Of a stretch of 64,000 bases of DNA, positions 8,680 to 17,942 are shown one piece after another. Every line of letters starts with the position of its first letter. Position 1 is the stretch's first letter. The position numbers and the translations under genes were made by a program. The stretch covers positions 372,001 to 436,000 of the forward strand of contig CAWCWN010000004.1 of NCBI GenBank assembly GCA_963799245.1. The letters are read 5' to 3'. The DNA comes from CAWCWN01 sp963799245. Lineage in GTDB: Bacteria; Chloroflexota; Ktedonobacteria; Ktedonobacterales; Ktedonobacteraceae. The notes below the pieces were generated by a model. It saw only the letters and a list, made by a program, of their open reading frames with translations. It was not told the origin of the DNA and did not search any database.

Positions 8680-9571
8680 ATGTGTGCGGGTAAATGGAAT
8701 ACAACTCGGGGTCGAACAGCGCGGAGAAGGCGGCGAGGGCGCTCTAACGCTGGTACTACTGCACGGCTTTAGCGGCAGCGCAGCGGGCTGGGGCGACCTG
8801 CTGGACACGCTCGCCGGCTATGGCTTACGCGTAATCGCCCTCGACCTGCCCGGCCATTGGCGCTCCAGCGCCCCACCTGACGCGCGGCGCTACGCCTTTG
8901 AGCGCTGCCAGCAGGATATCCTGGCCGCCCTGCAGGCGCTGGGCGTAAGCGCAGGGCGGGCGCTTCTGCTTGGCTATTCGCTGGGTGGGCGCATTGCCCT
9001 GTACACGGCGTTTTCAGGCTTCTTTCGCGCCCTCATCCTTGAAAGCGCCTCGCCCGGCCTGGCAGATCCTCTTGAGCGCGAGCAGCGGCGCCTCAGCGAC
9101 GAGGTCCTGGCCGCAAGCATAGAGCGAGAAGGGGTCGCGCCATTCATCGCGCGCTGGGAGAACCTGCCGCTTTTCAACAGTCAGAGGGCCCTCCCCCGTT
9201 CCAGGCGGGAGGAATTACATCGCCAGCGCCTGCGCAATAGCGCAGTCGGCCTGGCACAGAGCCTGCGCGGGGCCGGCGCGGGTGTCCAGCCCTCCCTGCG
9301 CACTCGCCTGCCGCGCCTGCATATACCCGTCCTGCTGATCGCCGGTGAACTTGATGCCAAATTCACAGCCATTGCCCGCGACATGGCCCTGGCGCTGCCA
9401 CAGGCACAGGTGCAAATCGTGCCGGCCGCAGGTCACAACACTCACCTGGAACAACCCCATGAATTCCTTGCCCTGCTAAGAAATTTCAGTTCGGCCCAGC
9501 TCTACTCCGCTCAGGAGTCGGGAGCTGCGCCAAACCTGTACAACAAAAAGAGGAGTACAACATGCCAGTAG
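8669..9571 (+). CDS. menH: SHCHC synthase, alpha/beta hydrolase fold
   Basis: 300 residues. The ATG at 8669 lies inside the end of menD (11-nt overlap) and gives the usual MenH start (strand, then LVLLHGFSGSAAGW). It removes pyruvate from SEPHCHC. The catalytic triad is visible: Ser in GYSLGGR, Asp in GELDAKF, His in AGHNTHLEQP. The usual DLPGHG motif reads DLPGHW here. The last 25 residues are an extra tail that overlaps the menB start by 10 nt. Assignment as MenH rather than another hydrolase relies on position in the men operon and motif fit. Confidence 0.87.
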   Translation: MEHRCVRVNGIQLGVEQRGEGGEGALTLVLLHGFSGSAAGWGDLLDTLAGYGLRVIALDLPGHWRSSAPPDARRYAFERCQQDILAALQALGVSAGRALLLGYSLGGRIALYTAFSGFFRALILESASPGLADPLEREQRRLSDEVLAASIEREGVAPFIARWENLPLFNSQRALPRSRREELHRQRLRNSAVGLAQSLRGAGAGVQPSLRTRLPRLHIPVLLIAGELDAKFTAIARDMALALPQAQVQIVPAAGHNTHLEQPHEFLALLRNFSSAQLYSAQESGAAPNLYNKKRSTTCQ

Positions 9572-10379
9572 AATGGAAAACCATCCGCGACTATAGCGAC
9601 ATTCTATTTCAAAAAGCCGGAGGCATCGCCAAGATTACCATCAATCGGCCCGAGGTGCGCAACGCCTTCCGGCCGGAGACGCTCTCGCAATTGATAGACG
9701 CCTTCAATATATGCCGTGAAGATCCGCAGGTCGGCGTCGTCATCCTTAGCGGGGCGGGCGACCAGGCCTTCTGCTCGGGCGGCGATCAGCGCGTGCGCGG
9801 CCATGGCGGCTACGTGGGCGCTGATGGCGTACCCCGCCTGAACGCACTCGACCTGCAGAAGGTCATCAAGTACCTGCCAAAACCGGTAATCGCCATGGTG
9901 GCGGGATATGCTATCGGAGGGGGGCACGTGCTCCACCTGCTCTGCGACCTGACGATTGCCGCCGATAATGCCAGGTTCGGGCAGACAGGCCCAAAGGTCG
10001 GCAGCTTCGATGCCGGCTGGGGAGCGACCTACATGGCACGTGTCGTCGGCCACAAGAAAGCCCGCGAGATCTGGTACCTCTGCCGCCAGTACAACGCCCA
10101 GGAGGCCCTGGACATGGGCCTGGTAAATACTGTCGTGCCTTTAGAGCGCCTGGAAGAAGAGACGCTGCAATGGGCCGGGAGCTTCTGGAGAAGAGCCCGC
10201 TGGCGCTGCGTTTCTTGAAAGCGGCCTTCAACGCTGATACCGACGGCCTGGCAGGGATTTAAGAGCTGGCGGGCGACGCTACAATGCTCTATTACATGAC
10301 GGAAGAGGGTCAGGAGGGGAAGAATGCCTACCTGGAGAAGCGCCAGCCAGATTTCTCCAGGTTTCCGCGCCTGCCTTAG
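9562..10379 (+). pseudogene. menB: 1,4-dihydroxy-2-naphthoyl-CoA synthase, disrupted
   Basis: Crotonase-family gene. The first about 205 codons read as a good MenB: NRPEVRNAF, CSGGDQRVRG, GYAIGGGHVLHL (oxyanion hole), GQTGPKVGSFDAGWG and AREIWYLCRQYNAQEA, all MenB hallmarks. Near 10174 one base seems to be missing (within GGGCCGGG). The frame then ends at 10218 after a false tail, while the conserved C-terminus continues in the +2 frame (ELLEKSPLALRFLKAAFNAD, then GDATMLYYMTEEGQEGKNAY and PDFSRFPRLP) to 10379. That continuation is also broken by a TAA at 10260-10262 where homologues have Gln. Two separate lesions remove the C-terminal trimerisation part, so the gene is probably inactive unless these are sequence errors. 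Confidence 0.82.
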
Positions 10380-10392
10380 AGGCCACCACAGC

Positions 10393-11514
10393 ATGAACAT
10401 CAGCGACATTCGCTGGCGCACGTACCGCCTGCCGTTCCTGCGCGGCTTCGCTACAGCTCACGGGGTCCTGACCGTGCGCGAGGGCATCATAGTCCAGGTG
10501 ACCAACGAGCGAGGTGTGGCGGGCTATGGAGAGATAGCTCCGCTGCCCGCCTTTGCTACAGCAAGCCTGGCGGACGCCAGCGCGCTCTTGCCCGCGCTGG
10601 CTGCGCCCCTTGTCAATTCAAGCTTGCATGCGGCGCTGGACCTCGTCTCTCGCCCTGCAAAGGCGGATCTCATGGCCGCCTCTGTACTATGTGGCCTGGA
10701 GATCGCGCTGCTTGATGCACTGGGCAAAGCCAGGGGGTGTGGGGTCTCAACACTGCTCTCAGCGGCCGCCAGCGCGCCGCGTGCGGCAGTTGCGGCCAAT
10801 GCCGTCGTCAGCGCCAGAGAGACCCAGGCCGCGGCCGCGGCTGCGCGCGCTGCCCGGGTGAAGGGCTTTGGGTGCGTCAAGTTGAAAGTAGGCCTGGGCC
10901 TGAGCACCGGGGAAGAGATAGAACGTGTGGCCGCGGTGCGCGCCGCCATCGGTCCCGCCATGCAGCTACGACTCGACGCCAATGAGGCCTGGCAGTTTGA
11001 GGAGGCGGGCGCAATCCTCTGCGGCTGTGCCCCATATGACATCCAGTTTGTTGAGCAGCCCTTGCAGGCCGGCGACCTGGCGGGTATGCGCGCGCTGCGG
11101 CAGAAGATGCCCATCCCGCTGGCGGTAGACGAGGCGCTGCGCGGGCCTGCCAGCGCCGAACTCATCCTCGCTAGCCAGGCGGCGGATATCTTCGTCATCA
11201 AACCTCAATCCGCCGGTGGACTGACTGTCGCTCAGCGGATGATCGCGACGGCGGCGGCGCAGGGAGTGAGCAGCGTCATCACCAGCACACTCGAGGCGGG
11301 CATTGGTGTTGCGGCGGCGCTCCATCTTGCCGCGGCAACACCTGTCGTCACGCTTGAGTGTGGGCTTGCGACCCTGGAGCTGCTGGTTGACGACCTGCTC
11401 AAGGAACCGCTGGTTGCGCGTGACGGTTTGCTGGCGGTTCCAGCTGGTCCTGGCCTGGGAGTTGAACCTGACCCCCACGCCATGGATAGATATTGCGGAG
11501 GAGGTTTTACGTGA
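10393..11514 (+). CDS. menC: o-Succinylbenzoate synthase
   Basis: 373 residues, enolase superfamily. It dehydrates SHCHC to o-succinylbenzoate. The ATG at 10393 gives the typical family start (ISDIRWRTYRLPFLRGFATAHG). Catalytic and metal-binding motifs are in order: CVKLKVG (Lys), LRLDANEAW (Asp), QFVEQPL (Glu), AVDEALRG (Asp) and FVIKPQSAGG (Lys). It starts 13 nt after the end of the disrupted menB reading and overlaps menE by 4 nt (GTGA). Confidence 0.92.
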   Translation: MNISDIRWRTYRLPFLRGFATAHGVLTVREGIIVQVTNERGVAGYGEIAPLPAFATASLADASALLPALAAPLVNSSLHAALDLVSRPAKADLMAASVLCGLEIALLDALGKARGCGVSTLLSAAASAPRAAVAANAVVSARETQAAAAAARAARVKGFGCVKLKVGLGLSTGEEIERVAAVRAAIGPAMQLRLDANEAWQFEEAGAILCGCAPYDIQFVEQPLQAGDLAGMRALRQKMPIPLAVDEALRGPASAELILASQAADIFVIKPQSAGGLTVAQRMIATAAAQGVSSVITSTLEAGIGVAAALHLAAATPVVTLECGLATLELLVDDLLKEPLVARDGLLAVPAGPGLGVEPDPHAMDRYCGGGFT

Positions 11515-13058
11515 GTTCGCCGCCTATTTTTCTCCCCGATTGGCTGAAGCGCTGCGCCGAGAACAGCCCACAGCACCTGGCCGCGCAGTGCGAGCAGGAG
11601 CAGTGGAGCTTTGCCGAGCTTGATCAACGGGCAACAAGGCTTGCGCGACAGCTTGCCGGCCTGGGCGTCCAGCAGGGGTGGCGCGTAGCCATGCTGGCGG
11701 CCAACGGCCTGCCCTACATCGCCTTTGTGCACGCGCTGACGCGACTGGGCGCCACGCTTGTGCCTCTCAATGTGCGCCTGACCCTGCAAGAGCTTTGCTG
11801 GCAGGTTCGCGATGTGCGGGCCTCGCTGCTCGTCTGTGATGCGGCCTACGCGGGCGTGGCCTCTGAGATCGTGGAATTTGTGCCACAACTACCCCTGGCA
11901 ACGCTGGAGACCACGGCAGGGCGGGGTGAAACGGTGCTCAGCGAACTGCCCGCGGGCGCGGCTGCGCTGCGCGACCTTATCGACCTGAGCGCAACCCAGG
12001 CCATCATTTACACCTCAGGCACTAGCGGCCAGCCCAAGGGCGTGCTCATCACATATGGTATGCAGTGGTGGAATGCCATGGGCTCGGCGCTCAATCTCGG
12101 ACATAGCCCCGACGATCGCTGGCTCGCCTGCCTGCCACTCTTCCACATCGGCGGTCTCTCCATCCTGATGCGCGGCGTCATCAATGGCATCAGCGTCATA
12201 GTGCACAAAAAATTTGACCCCGGCCGCATTAATTCCGCGCTGCGGGAAGATAAGATCAGCATCATCTCGCTCGTTGCGCTCATGCTCCAGCGTATGCTCG
12301 ACGACGCTGGCGGAGCTGACGGCTATCCCGCGACACTGCGCTGCATACTGCTTGGGGGCGGCCCGGCCCCCTATCCTCTGCTGCAAGCGTGCGCGCAGCG
12401 CAACCTGCCGGTAGTACAGACATATGGCCTTACCGAAGCCTGTTCGCAGGCGGTGACGCTTGCGCCAGCGGATGCTATGCGCAAGCTCGGCTCGGCCGGG
12501 CGCCCTCTTGCCACTGTCCAGCTGCGAATCATGCAGTCCGGCGGCCCGGCCGCCCCCTGGCAGCCCGGTGAGATTTTTCTCAGGGGACCAACCATCACCC
12601 CCGGCTATGCCGATCGGCCGCAGGCCACCTCGCAGGCGCTGCAGGAGGGCTGGCTCGCTACAGGTGATATCGGCTACCTGGACAACGATGGTTACCTCTA
12701 TGTGCTCGACCGCCGCGCCGACCTTATCATCTCCGGCGGCGAGAATGTCTATCCCGCCGAGATTGAAGCCGTGCTGCAAGCGCATCCCGCCGTGGCGGAG
12801 GCGGGCGTCTGCGGGCGACCCGACAGGCAGTGGGGACAGGTCCCCATTGCCTTTGTCGTCCTCCAAGCCGGCAGCAGGATCAGCAGCGAGGAGTTGCTAA
12901 GCTACGCAGCGCAAAAACTTGCGCGCTACAAAACGCCGCGCGCCATCTATTTCAGCGCGCAGCTGCCGCACACGTCCGCGGGGAAACTAATCCGCCGCGA
13001 GCTGCCCGCTTTGCTAGCGAGCAGGGATGGCGCACGGCGTTTTGAAAGGCATGGCTAG
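11511..13058 (+). CDS. menE: o-Succinylbenzoate-CoA ligase
   Basis: 515 residues, ANL adenylating family. It activates o-succinylbenzoate with ATP and CoA. The start is the GTG at 11511, supported by a strong GGAGGAGG 6 nt upstream and by a GTGA overlap with menC. Motifs: P-loop YTSGTSGQPKGV, A5 YGLTEACSQ, A7 TGDIGYLDNDGYLYVLDR, hinge/ISGGENVYP and the catalytic Lys in SAGKLIRRELP. It closes the men operon. A 28-nt palindrome directly follows. Genes for the later steps (thioesterase, MenA, MenG) are not in the window. Confidence 0.93.
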   Translation: MSSPPIFLPDWLKRCAENSPQHLAAQCEQEQWSFAELDQRATRLARQLAGLGVQQGWRVAMLAANGLPYIAFVHALTRLGATLVPLNVRLTLQELCWQVRDVRASLLVCDAAYAGVASEIVEFVPQLPLATLETTAGRGETVLSELPAGAAALRDLIDLSATQAIIYTSGTSGQPKGVLITYGMQWWNAMGSALNLGHSPDDRWLACLPLFHIGGLSILMRGVINGISVIVHKKFDPGRINSALREDKISIISLVALMLQRMLDDAGGADGYPATLRCILLGGGPAPYPLLQACAQRNLPVVQTYGLTEACSQAVTLAPADAMRKLGSAGRPLATVQLRIMQSGGPAAPWQPGEIFLRGPTITPGYADRPQATSQALQEGWLATGDIGYLDNDGYLYVLDRRADLIISGGENVYPAEIEAVLQAHPAVAEAGVCGRPDRQWGQVPIAFVVLQAGSRISSEELLSYAAQKLARYKTPRAIYFSAQLPHTSAGKLIRRELPALLASRDGARRFERHG

Positions 13059-13069
13059 AGCCCTGGTCG

Positions 13070-13097
13070 GGCGTATAAGCGGGCCCGCTTATACGCC
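13070..13097. terminator. 28-nt perfect palindrome between menE and livF (bidirectional terminator)
   Basis: GGCGTATAAGC, GGGCCC, GCTTATACGCC is a perfect palindrome. It begins 11 nt after the menE stop and overlaps the livF stop (13089-13091) on the other strand. With two convergent operons meeting here, a bidirectional terminator is the simple reading, though neither side has a U-tract. Confidence 0.65.
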
Positions 13098-13796
13098 ACC
13101 AAGGTAGGCCTGGCGCACAAGGTCATTATCCAGCAGATTCCTGGCGCTATCACTTAAGACGATTTTGCCCGTCTGCAGGACATAGCCCCGGTCCGCCAGG
13201 CTCAACGCCATCGAGGCATTCTGCTCCACCAGTAAGATGGTAACGCCCTCGTCGCGCACGCGCAAGATGGTGTTAAAGACCGTCTCTACCAGGATAGGCG
13301 AGAGTCCCATGGAGGGCTCATCCATACACATCAGGCGCGGGCGGGACATCAAGGCGCGCCCCATGGCCAGCATCTGCTGCTCACCGCCGGACATGGTGCC
13401 GGCGACCTGTTTCAAGCGCTCCTTGATGCGGGGGAATATCTGGCAGACATGCTCGATATCCTCCTGGATCTCTTTGCGATTGTTTTTGATAAAGGCGCCC
13501 ATCTCCAGGTTTTCCAGCACCGACATGCGCGGGAAGATGCGCCTGGCCTCCGGGACCAGGGCCATGCCCAGGCGCACGATATCTCCGGGCAGTTTGTGCT
13601 CGATGGCCTGCCCCTCAAATTCTACGCTGCCCTTGCGGGGGTGAACCAGGCCAAAGATCGTTTTCATGGTCGTCGTCTTGCCGGCGGCATTCGCTCCCAG
13701 CAGGCAGACGATCTCGCCTTTGTTTACTTCCAGTGAAACATTGTTGAGCACCTGGCTGGGGCCATAAAAAGTATCCACATTGATCAGTCGTAACAT
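13089..13796 (-). CDS. livF: Branched-chain amino acid ABC transporter, ATPase LivF
   Basis: 235 residues from the ATG at 13796, preferred over 13808 because GAGG lies about 5 nt upstream. Walker A is GANAAGKTT, the signature is MSGGEQQMLAMGRAL, Walker B is LMCMDEPS, and the switch His is replaced by the VEQN motif typical of LivF. It energises uptake of Leu/Ile/Val-type amino acids together with LivG. It is the last gene of livK-H-M-G-F; the stop lies within a palindrome shared with menE. Confidence 0.93.
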   Translation of the reverse strand: MLRLINVDTFYGPSQVLNNVSLEVNKGEIVCLLGANAAGKTTTMKTIFGLVHPRKGSVEFEGQAIEHKLPGDIVRLGMALVPEARRIFPRMSVLENLEMGAFIKNNRKEIQEDIEHVCQIFPRIKERLKQVAGTMSGGEQQMLAMGRALMSRPRLMCMDEPSMGLSPILVETVFNTILRVRDEGVTILLVEQNASMALSLADRGYVLQTGKIVLSDSARNLLDNDLVRQAYLGGV

Positions 13797-13864
13797 TCGG
13801 GACCTCATCCTGTCGGGTCTTGCGCGATAGAGAAGCGTGTATGACCCTTCATCGTATGCCGCTG

Positions 13865-14698
13865 CTAGGCGGTGGCGTCTTGATCGTGAGTTTCTGACTT
13901 AGGCTTGCCTAGATAGGCGGCGATAACTTTCTCGTCGCGTCGTATCTCTTCGGGCAGGCCCTCGGCAATTTTGCGGCCATAGTCGAGCACGGCGATGCGG
14001 TCAGACATGCCCATGGTAACGGCCAGTTTATGCTCGATCAATAGAATGGTGAGGCCCAGCTCATCGCGCAAACGTCGCACGTATTTAACCGCCTCCAGTG
14101 TCTCCGCCTCATTCATACCTGCCGTGGGCTCATCCAGCAACAGTAACCTCGGCCTGGCCGCCAGCGCGCGCGCGATCTCGACGCGCCTGCGGTCGGCGTA
14201 GGAGAGATTGAGCACATATTCCTCCTGGCGCTCTACCAGCGTCGAGCCGAAAAAGCTGAGCAGCTCTATCGCACGCCTGCGCGCCTCCGCTTCTTCGTTG
14301 ACAATCCTGCGCGGGCGAAAGAGCGATCCGAGTATACTGGCCTTCAACTGGGTATGCTGTCCAACCAGGACGTTCTCCAGGACCGTCATATTATTGAAGA
14401 GGCGAATATTCTGGAAGGTACGCGTGATGCCGTGTCTCACCACTTTATCGGCGCTCAGGCCAACCAGCGAGCTGCCGGCCAGGCGCACGTCCCCTTCGGA
14501 TACGTGGTAGATGCCGGTGATAAGGTTAAAGACGGTGGTCTTACCGGCTCCATTCGGGCCGATGATGCTGATGATTTCGCCGGGCCAGATCTGCAGGCTG
14601 ACATCCTGCACGGCGGCGAGGCCGCCGAAGTTTTTGGTGACTTTTTGCAGCTCCAGCAAAGGCACACCGGCCTGCGTGCGCTCTTGTTCAATGCTCAT
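13865..14698 (-). CDS. livG: Branched-chain amino acid ABC transporter, ATPase LivG
   Basis: 277 residues. Walker A is GPNGAGKTT, Q-loop region TFQNIRLFNNMTVLENV, signature LSYADRRRVEIARALA (a LivG-type variant of LSGGQ), Walker B LLLLDEPTAGMN and switch IEHKL. The AGMNEAET stretch is characteristic of LivG. It lies between livM and livF with short spacers (20 and 68 nt), consistent with one transcript. The last about 20 residues are a polar tail beyond the usual end. Confidence 0.93.
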   Translation of the reverse strand: MSIEQERTQAGVPLLELQKVTKNFGGLAAVQDVSLQIWPGEIISIIGPNGAGKTTVFNLITGIYHVSEGDVRLAGSSLVGLSADKVVRHGITRTFQNIRLFNNMTVLENVLVGQHTQLKASILGSLFRPRRIVNEEAEARRRAIELLSFFGSTLVERQEEYVLNLSYADRRRVEIARALAARPRLLLLDEPTAGMNEAETLEAVKYVRRLRDELGLTILLIEHKLAVTMGMSDRIAVLDYGRKIAEGLPEEIRRDEKVIAAYLGKPKSETHDQDATA

Positions 14699-14718
14699 AG
14701 CTATCTCTCTCGCTGCCG

Positions 14719-16710
14719 CTATTCAACGTGCACCTCTAACTCGAAGCCCGGCTCACCCGGGGCCACATCCAGCGCCCCAATCTGGACCTCATCCACTCCT
14801 ACATGATGCAGTTCGCGCCGCCTGCGGGCACTGGGAATTAGGCCCTCGGGGCGGAAGATCATGATCGACACCAGGATGACACCAAAGACCAGGTTACGGA
14901 TATTGCCAAAGGTGAAACCCGGTATGAGCTGGGTAATACTGCTGTAGAGCGGGTGCAGGAAGCTCGAGGGGTCAGATGCCAGGCTATCGAGCTGGGCCAG
15001 GATGAATTCATTAATAGCGTAGACGGCGAGCGCGCCCACGATGACGCCGGGGATACTGCCTATACCACCGATGACGACCATGGCCAGGAAGATGACGGAG
15101 TCGCCGAAGCTAAAATTGTCGGGTGATACACCCCCAAGCTTGGCGGCGTGAAAGGCGCCCGCGATGCCCGAGAAAAAGGCGCCGCTGCCAAAGGCCAGGA
15201 GCTTGGTATTGACGAGGTTGATGCCCGAAGAGGCGGCGGCGATCTCGTCCTCGCGCATGGCCACCCAGGCCCGGCCCAGGCGCGAGTCGCGCAGGCGGAC
15301 ATTGGCAAAAATCACCAGGGCGATCAGCGCCAGGATCAGGTAGTAGTAAGGCACCGGGGTGAAAGCCGACCATGAAATGCCGAAGAACTGGGGCGACTGT
15401 ACGCCGACGATGCCGTTCGAGCCATTGGTGTACTTATCCATCTCGAGGAAAACGATCGGCACTATCTCACCGAAGCCCAGGGTAACGATTGCCAGGTAGT
15501 CGCCCCTCAGGCGCAGGGTTGGAGCACCGAGCAGGACGCCCCAGAGGGCGGCGATCAGGGCAGCTATGATCAGCATGGGCCAGAACAGCCAGCCCAGCAG
15601 CGTCGGGCTAATGGGCGCAAGGTTCAAGATGTTCGTCAGCTGGGTCGAACCCAGCAAACCCCAGGCGTACGCGCCAATGGCAAAAAAGGCCACGTAGCCA
15701 AGATCCAACAGGCCGGCGAAGCCCACAACAATGTTGAGACCCAGCGCCAGAATCACGTAGTAGCCAGCGTCACCATAGCCGGCCAGGCGGCCATCGGTGC
15801 CGAAGCCGAAGAGGAAGGGATCGAGGACAGGGTAAAACAGGACGAAGGCGACCAGGATCAGCAGGTAGAAGCGCTGGGCGCCACTGCTGCGCAGGGGTAG
15901 ATCGTTGGGTACAAGATCTTTTGCCTCCTCGCGTGCGCGGCTTTCTGAAAGGACCTCCAGTTTGCGAACATCGCTCACCTGGGCGCCGTTTTCAAGATTG
16001 TCATTGCGTTGGGACGAGATGGTACGACGCAGGGCCACGAGGCCGCCCAAACGGCCCAGCAAATAGCCGAGCACGGGCAAAAGAAGCGTACGAATAAGCG
16101 CCCAGATCAAGAGGATCGGCGGCAAGGAGCCCGTGGCGAAAAAGCTGAGGTCGGCGATCAACGAAATCAGCGCGAAAGCCGCGCCCAACCAGAAACCGCC
16201 GGCCGTTGCGCGCCGCATCAGGTCGGCGCGCTGCTCCGCGTTCAGGGCCTTGAGGCTCTCAAGCGGGGCGGGAGGGACATAGTTGCGCGCTTTGCGCACG
16301 CGGCCGCGCGCCCAGAAATAGATTGGCCAGACGATAGCGCACAGGGCGAGGCCGATGACCAGGCCGGTATTGATGACCAGGAAGAGCGGCACCACGACGA
16401 AGATCAAGATATCGATCCATACCTGCCAGATCGTGCGCCGGCCGCTATCCGCCGCCATGAGATAACCTGCCAGGGCCAGGGCGGTCGTGTAGAAAATAAC
16501 AGCAAAGATGGCGGCCTGGATAAGGGTAGGAGTATCATAGGTGCTGCCATTCCCCGTTAGCCCCAGCAGCACGTTATTGACTATCTCATCACCATTCCAG
16601 AGAAAGGTGAAGATTACAAGGGGTACGAGCAGAGCTACGACCCACTTGACCAGCAGCAGGCGCACATCGCGCGCGGGCCTGAGCAAACGTGAGCTAAGCG
16701 ATGTGGACAT
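14719..16710 (-). CDS. livM: Branched-chain amino acid ABC permease LivM with extra N-terminal membrane domain
   Basis: 663 residues, roughly twice the usual LivM length. The C-terminal half (from about 280) is an ordinary LivM permease: GYYVILALGLNIVVGFAGLL, LRLRGDYLAIVTLGFGEI, the cytoplasmic EAA-like loop SRLGRAWVAMREDEIAA and VVIGGIGSIPGVIVGA. The N-terminal about 250 residues add around six hydrophobic segments (near 20-40, 62-84, 97-135, 167-187, 195-213) followed by a charged linker (about 230-275). I do not recognise that extra domain. No stop or frame change separates the two halves, so this is a single fused protein. The C-terminal about 40 residues are acidic and non-membrane. Confidence 0.88.
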   Translation of the reverse strand: MSTSLSSRLLRPARDVRLLLVKWVVALLVPLVIFTFLWNGDEIVNNVLLGLTGNGSTYDTPTLIQAAIFAVIFYTTALALAGYLMAADSGRRTIWQVWIDILIFVVVPLFLVINTGLVIGLALCAIVWPIYFWARGRVRKARNYVPPAPLESLKALNAEQRADLMRRATAGGFWLGAAFALISLIADLSFFATGSLPPILLIWALIRTLLLPVLGYLLGRLGGLVALRRTISSQRNDNLENGAQVSDVRKLEVLSESRAREEAKDLVPNDLPLRSSGAQRFYLLILVAFVLFYPVLDPFLFGFGTDGRLAGYGDAGYYVILALGLNIVVGFAGLLDLGYVAFFAIGAYAWGLLGSTQLTNILNLAPISPTLLGWLFWPMLIIAALIAALWGVLLGAPTLRLRGDYLAIVTLGFGEIVPIVFLEMDKYTNGSNGIVGVQSPQFFGISWSAFTPVPYYYLILALIALVIFANVRLRDSRLGRAWVAMREDEIAAASSGINLVNTKLLAFGSGAFFSGIAGAFHAAKLGGVSPDNFSFGDSVIFLAMVVIGGIGSIPGVIVGALAVYAINEFILAQLDSLASDPSSFLHPLYSSITQLIPGFTFGNIRNLVFGVILVSIMIFRPEGLIPSARRRRELHHVGVDEVQIGALDVAPGEPGFELEVHVE

Positions 16711-16770
16711 GTTTTCAGCACCTCGCTTCCGCTTGAAAGCAGTAGAAACGTTGCGGCATTCTTGTATCCT

Positions 16771-17748
16771 TTACACTTTCTCAGGCGTCTGCTGACCAAG
16801 CAGGCCAGTAGGTCGGAATATCAGGATCAATACAAGTATAGCGAAAATGACAGCTTCATGCCAGGCCGCGCCGCCATGTGGCAGGCCAAAGACCACGCCA
16901 AAAACTCTGGGCGCGTTGGGATCATAGGCATCGGGAATGAGGGATGCCAGTGCTTCAATGATGCCTATTAATATACCACCAAGCATGGCGCCGACGATAT
17001 TGCCGATACCCCCCAGCACGGCCGCAGTAAAGGCGATGAGGCCAAGCTGAAAGCCGATAATGAAGATTGTACTGCCATACTGCAGCCCATAGATCAGGCT
17101 GGCAGCGCCGGCAAGGGCCGCTCCAATAAAGAAGGTGATAGAAATGATGCGATCAACATTGACGCCCATCAACGCGGCCGCCTCGCGGTCCTGGGCCACC
17201 GCGCGCATAGCACGCCCGATGCGTGTGCTCGCAACCAGCCATTGCAGAGCGACCATCAAGACCACCGCCACCACAATAACCATAATACTGACGCTGCTGA
17301 TAGTGATAGGTCCCAGGGTATAGGTGACGTTGGGGAAGATCTGGGGAAAGGAGACGAAGTTCACGCCTTTCCAGAGCTCGCCGATATTCTCCAGGATCAG
17401 CGAGACGCCGATCGCCGAGATGAGCGGGGCCAGGCGCGGAGCGTTGCGCAGAGGGCGATAGGCCGCGCGTTCTATGACCACGCCCAGCAGCGCGCACACC
17501 AGCATCGAGCCCAGGCATGTGATAAGGAGCACGCCAACCAGAGTTAGGCCTCTTGGTTGTGAAGAAGAGGTAATACCAAGCAGGCTGAAGATAGAAACGC
17601 AAATGAAGGTGCCGATCATAAATACATCGCCGTGGGCGAAGTTGATCAACTCGATAATACCATAGACCATCGTGTAACCAAGGGCAATAAGCGCATAAAT
17701 TGCCCCGGTGGTGATCCCAATGACTAATTCCTGCAAAAATAATGTCAT
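16771..17748 (-). CDS. livH: Branched-chain amino acid ABC permease LivH
   Basis: 325 residues with about eight hydrophobic segments. The N-terminus is a typical LivH start: TTGAIYALIALGYTMVYGII, then INFAHGDVFM. The cytoplasmic loop STRIGRAMRAVAQDREAAALMG is the ATPase-contact motif, followed by AAVLGGIGNIVGAMLGG. It forms the channel with LivM. It is separated from livK by a 194-nt gap with a strong stem-loop and from livM by 60 nt. Confidence 0.94.
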   Translation of the reverse strand: MTLFLQELVIGITTGAIYALIALGYTMVYGIIELINFAHGDVFMIGTFICVSIFSLLGITSSSQPRGLTLVGVLLITCLGSMLVCALLGVVIERAAYRPLRNAPRLAPLISAIGVSLILENIGELWKGVNFVSFPQIFPNVTYTLGPITISSVSIMVIVVAVVLMVALQWLVASTRIGRAMRAVAQDREAAALMGVNVDRIISITFFIGAALAGAASLIYGLQYGSTIFIIGFQLGLIAFTAAVLGGIGNIVGAMLGGILIGIIEALASLIPDAYDPNAPRVFGVVFGLPHGGAAWHEAVIFAILVLILIFRPTGLLGQQTPEKV

Positions 17749-17822
17749 AGCGTGCGGCTTCCCCCCTTCCTAAAAATTTAGTATCAAATATAATAGTACA
17801 CTGCCAGGAGGCAGCCTGACAA

Positions 17823-17868
17823 GCAGGGGAGTAGGCCATAGACAAGTGTCTGCCGGTAACTCCCCTGC
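17823..17868 (-). promoter_or_regulatory. Stem-loop between livK and livH
   Basis: A 10-bp perfect outer stem (17823-17832 with 17859-17868, GCAGGGGAGT and its complement) encloses a second pairing AGACA/TGTCT (17840-17844 with 17847-17851). It lies 75 nt after the livK stop and about 75 nt before livH. No U-tract is present. In ABC importer operons such structures often protect the binding-protein mRNA or attenuate the permease genes; that role is an inference here. Confidence 0.55.
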
Positions 17869-17942
17869 CTCACCTATGAGCTAGCTAGCCCAACTATTCG
17901 ACACATACCTGCACCAGGATAGCACAGCATCCGTGATCATCA

